Assembly: GCA_027452205.1 (NCBI GenBank)
Contig: DAIDGV010000017.1
Span: 124,001-188,000 of the forward strand
Source of the DNA: a candidate division FCPU426 bacterium
GTDB lineage: Bacteria; Oederibacteriota; Muellerivitia; Muellerivitales; Muellerivitaceae
Reading direction: 5' to 3'
DNA: 64,000 nt
The first letter of the stretch is position 1. Each line of letters starts with the position of its first letter. The position numbers were made by a program, and so were the translations under genes. The notes under the pieces are model-generated. The model had not been told where the DNA came from and did no database searches. It saw only the letters and a program-made list of their open reading frames with translations. Shown one piece after another: positions 61,931-64,000 of the stretch.

Positions 61931-64000
61931 CCTGACCCTGCCTTTTAAGGATATCCCGATACGCCTCAAGCTGATGACGGTCATCCTGCTCACCAGCGGC
62001 GCGGTGCTGTTGTTGACCTGCGCCGCTTTCGTTGCCTACGAGATCGTGACCCTGCACCGGGTCATCCTTCAACGGTATCAGACCAGCGCCCAGATCATCG
62101 CCGCGAACTCCACGGCGGCGTTGGCCTTCCAGAACCAAACGGACGCCACCGAGGTATTGGACGCTTTACGGATGGACCCCCGGATCATGGAAGCCTGTAT
62201 CTATGACGCGAAAGGCAAGGTCTTCGCCACCTATCCGCCCAAGGCCTCGGTCGCGAATTTTCCACAGGCGCCCGGCGAGTCCGGTTACCAGCTGGGCCAT
62301 ATGGAAGTTTTCTGTCCGGTGATCCAAGGCAACCGGACCCTGGGAACGGTCTATGTCCAATCGGATCTTTCCGCCTTGACCGATCGGTATCACGCTTATG
62401 CGTGGCTGGCGGCGGGGGTCATCTTCGCTTCCTTGTTGTTGGCTTTCCTGCTCTCGCGGATGCTTCAAAAGCAGATCTCCGAACCGATCCTGGCCCTGGC
62501 AGGGACCGCCCAGGCCATCTCCAAGCAACAGGATTTTTCGGTCCGGGCCCAAAAGTTCGGCAAGGACGAGATCGGCTCCTTGACCGACGCCTTCAACCAG
62601 ATGTTGGATGAGATCCAAACACAGGACCAGGCCATCAAAAAGCTCAACGCGGGCCTGGAACAACGCATCTTGGAGCGCACCGCGGAACTAGAAAAGACCA
62701 ACCTCGAGGTCCGGGACGCCAACGACAAACTGAAGGAACTGGACAAGCTCAAGACGGATTTCTTCGCCAATGTCAGCCATGAGCTGCGCACCCCGCTGAC
62801 GCTCATCCTGGCCCCGGTGGAAGCCCTGTTGACGGCCCCGGCAGGGACGCCCATCCCCAAGGAAACCCTGCAGATCGTCCAGAACAACGCCTCGCGGTTG
62901 CTGCAGATCGTCAATGGATTGTTGGACTTCTCCAAAGTGGCGGCCAAAAAGATGGAGGCCCACCGGGAGCCGGTCCATATCCTGGACCTGACCCGGTCCA
63001 TCGTCTGGGACTTCAAGGGTTTGATGAAACAAAAAGGCATTGAATTGGACGTGAGCCTGGACGCCGGCCATCCGGTGGTGGAAATGGACCGTTATCTTTA
63101 TGAGCGGATACTTTTCAACCTGCTTTCCAACGCCGTCAAGTTCACGCCCAAGGGTGGCAAGATCCGGGTGGACCTTTACGCGATCGACGACCAGTTGACC
63201 CTGACGGTCATGGACACGGGGATCGGCATTTCGGAAGCGAACCAAAAGAAACTTTTCGAGAAATTCCACCAAGTGGAAGGTTCGGCCACCCGGCGGTTCG
63301 AGGGCACGGGCCTTGGTTTGGCCATGTGCAAGGAATTCGCCCAGCTGTTGGAGGGCGCGGTGACGGTCAAGAGCGAGGAAGGGAAGGGCAGCGCTTTTAC
63401 GCTGGTCTGCCAGGCCCCCAAGACCAAGGAAAAACCGGTCTTCGTCGACTTCAGCGCGAACAAACGGTTGGCGCCCGTGGCCGACAGGACGGCCGCCGTC
63501 AAGATCACGGCGGAAGAGATGGAGAGCCAACCGAAAGTGCTGGTGGCCGAGGACAATCCGGAAATGGCCGATTTTATCCATGGGCTGCTCTCGGCCTTTT
63601 GCAACGTGCGCTTGGCGGTGGACGGGATCGAAGCCCTTTCCATGGTCCGCCGCTGGCATCCGGACCTGGTCCTGTCCGACGTCATGATGCCGCTCATGGA
63701 CGGCATTCACCTGACCCACGAGATCAAGAACGATAAAGAGATATCCGCCATCCCGGTGGTCCTCCTGACGGCCATGACGGACCGCGAATCCCTGATGGCC
63801 GGATGGCAGGCCGGGGCAGATGACTACCTATTCAAACCTTTCCACCCCAAGGAATTGGAAGCCCGGGTCAGGTCGATACTGGCCTCGGTCGAATGGCGCC
63901 GCAAAAGCGAGGCCTATCGCCGGCAAAGGGACGCTTTGGAACATTTCACCCATATCGCCTCCCACGACCTGCGGGAACCCCTGCGCAAGATCATCAATTT
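61923..64000 (+). CDS. hybrid sensor histidine kinase with a second kinase core (3' end outside window)
   Basis: At least 692 residues, cut by the right edge. One helix (about 16-38), a CHASE8-like extracytoplasmic domain (SAQIIAANSTAALAFQNQTD), a second helix (about 159-179), HAMP, coiled coil, HisKA with His 286 in NVSHELRTP, HATPase_c (NLLSNAVKF, DTGIGIS, GTGLGLAMCKE), then a receiver with Asp 586 in LVLSDVMMP and, after it, a second HisKA of the phytochrome type with His 681 in ASHDLREPLRK. CHASE8 is also the sensor type of YfiN, matching the YfiR-like gene in front. The order suggests an internal phosphorelay. Confidence 0.9.
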   Translation, partial: MSDLTLPFKDIPIRLKLMTVILLTSGAVLLLTCAAFVAYEIVTLHRVILQRYQTSAQIIAANSTAALAFQNQTDATEVLDALRMDPRIMEACIYDAKGKVFATYPPKASVANFPQAPGESGYQLGHMEVFCPVIQGNRTLGTVYVQSDLSALTDRYHAYAWLAAGVIFASLLLAFLLSRMLQKQISEPILALAGTAQAISKQQDFSVRAQKFGKDEIGSLTDAFNQMLDEIQTQDQAIKKLNAGLEQRILERTAELEKTNLEVRDANDKLKELDKLKTDFFANVSHELRTPLTLILAPVEALLTAPAGTPIPKETLQIVQNNASRLLQIVNGLLDFSKVAAKKMEAHREPVHILDLTRSIVWDFKGLMKQKGIELDVSLDAGHPVVEMDRYLYERILFNLLSNAVKFTPKGGKIRVDLYAIDDQLTLTVMDTGIGISEANQKKLFEKFHQVEGSATRRFEGTGLGLAMCKEFAQLLEGAVTVKSEEGKGSAFTLVCQAPKTKEKPVFVDFSANKRLAPVADRTAAVKITAEEMESQPKVLVAEDNPEMADFIHGLLSAFCNVRLAVDGIEALSMVRRWHPDLVLSDVMMPLMDGIHLTHEIKNDKEISAIPVVLLTAMTDRESLMAGWQAGADDYLFKPFHPKELEARVRSILASVEWRRKSEAYRRQRDALEHFTHIASHDLREPLRKIIN

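Noticed and set aside
62688-63719. 343-residue minus-strand frame opposite the hybrid kinase
   Set aside because: Shadow frame in GC-rich coding sequence; the plus-strand kinase domains are unambiguous.

Overview
The window looks like a chromosomal segment of a Gram-negative, probably uncultured bacterium. Evidence for an outer membrane: two TonB-receptor-like proteins, a PorV/PorQ-type protein, a PorT-like barrel, lipoboxes and many signal peptides. The Thr/Asn-rich secreted stalk protein ending in FlgD-like 'VYNEAGEVVR' modules recalls proteins of candidate phyla such as FCPU426; that placement is an inference from style, not a database result. TTG and GTG starts behind strong Shine-Dalgarno (SD) sequences are common (HU, purM, the arginine-phosphatase-like gene, fabF, rsfS).

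Layout. 1-13 kb, accessory: a secreted protein cut by the left edge, a giant repeat-stalk surface protein, an NHL propeller, a Crp/Fnr regulator, HU, a Cys-cluster protein, a PDZ lipoprotein, a cyclase-like/NB-ATPase/TPR protein and small envelope genes. 13.3-14 kb: a 50-codon zinc-finger mini-gene and a strongly structured RNA candidate. 14-18.5 kb: a PilZ-like protein, a fatty acid desaturase, an aldo/keto reductase pseudogene, a ROK kinase and a diguanylate cyclase. 18.6-25.5 kb: purM-purN-purH-purD, then tsaC, an arginine-phosphatase-like gene, rpiB and a lipoprotein. 25.5-30 kb: rpmB, divergent from recG, then rsmD and coaD, with an AT-rich membrane ORF between recG and rsmD. 30-37.9 kb: the classical lipid cluster yceD-rpmF-plsX-fabH-fabD-fabG-acpP-fabF-rnc, then a DUF4321 gene and maf. 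37.9-42.2 kb: a SurA/PpiD-like isomerase, tRNA-Gly(CCC) overlapping the 5' end of an outer-membrane protein gene, and porV-like. 42.2-48 kb: rplU-rpmA-obgE-proB-nadD-rsfS, purA, tRNA-Lys(TTT). 48-54 kb, accessory: two PilZ proteins, a polytopic membrane protein, a zinc-ribbon/FGE-fold protein bracketed by a duplicated methyltransferase tail, an XRE regulator and a 59-aa gene. 54-64 kb: signalling, with REC-PAS-GGDEF, a MASE1 histidine kinase with its receiver, then a TonB receptor-YfiR-hybrid kinase operon running off the right edge.

How it fits together. The housekeeping blocks keep widely conserved gene order and supply purines, fatty acids and phospholipids, ribosomal proteins and ribosome assembly. 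The accessory blocks are rich in envelope proteins and in c-di-GMP and two-component signalling (two GGDEF proteins, two PilZ proteins plus one possible PilZ, YfiR). I found no CRISPR array, no transposase and no recognisable defence island. The least explained items are the structured RNA near 13.6-13.8 kb, the tRNA-Gly/CDS overlap, the 19-bp closing helix around tRNA-Lys, a family of intergenic inverted repeats, and the 46-residue super-repeat of the stalk protein.
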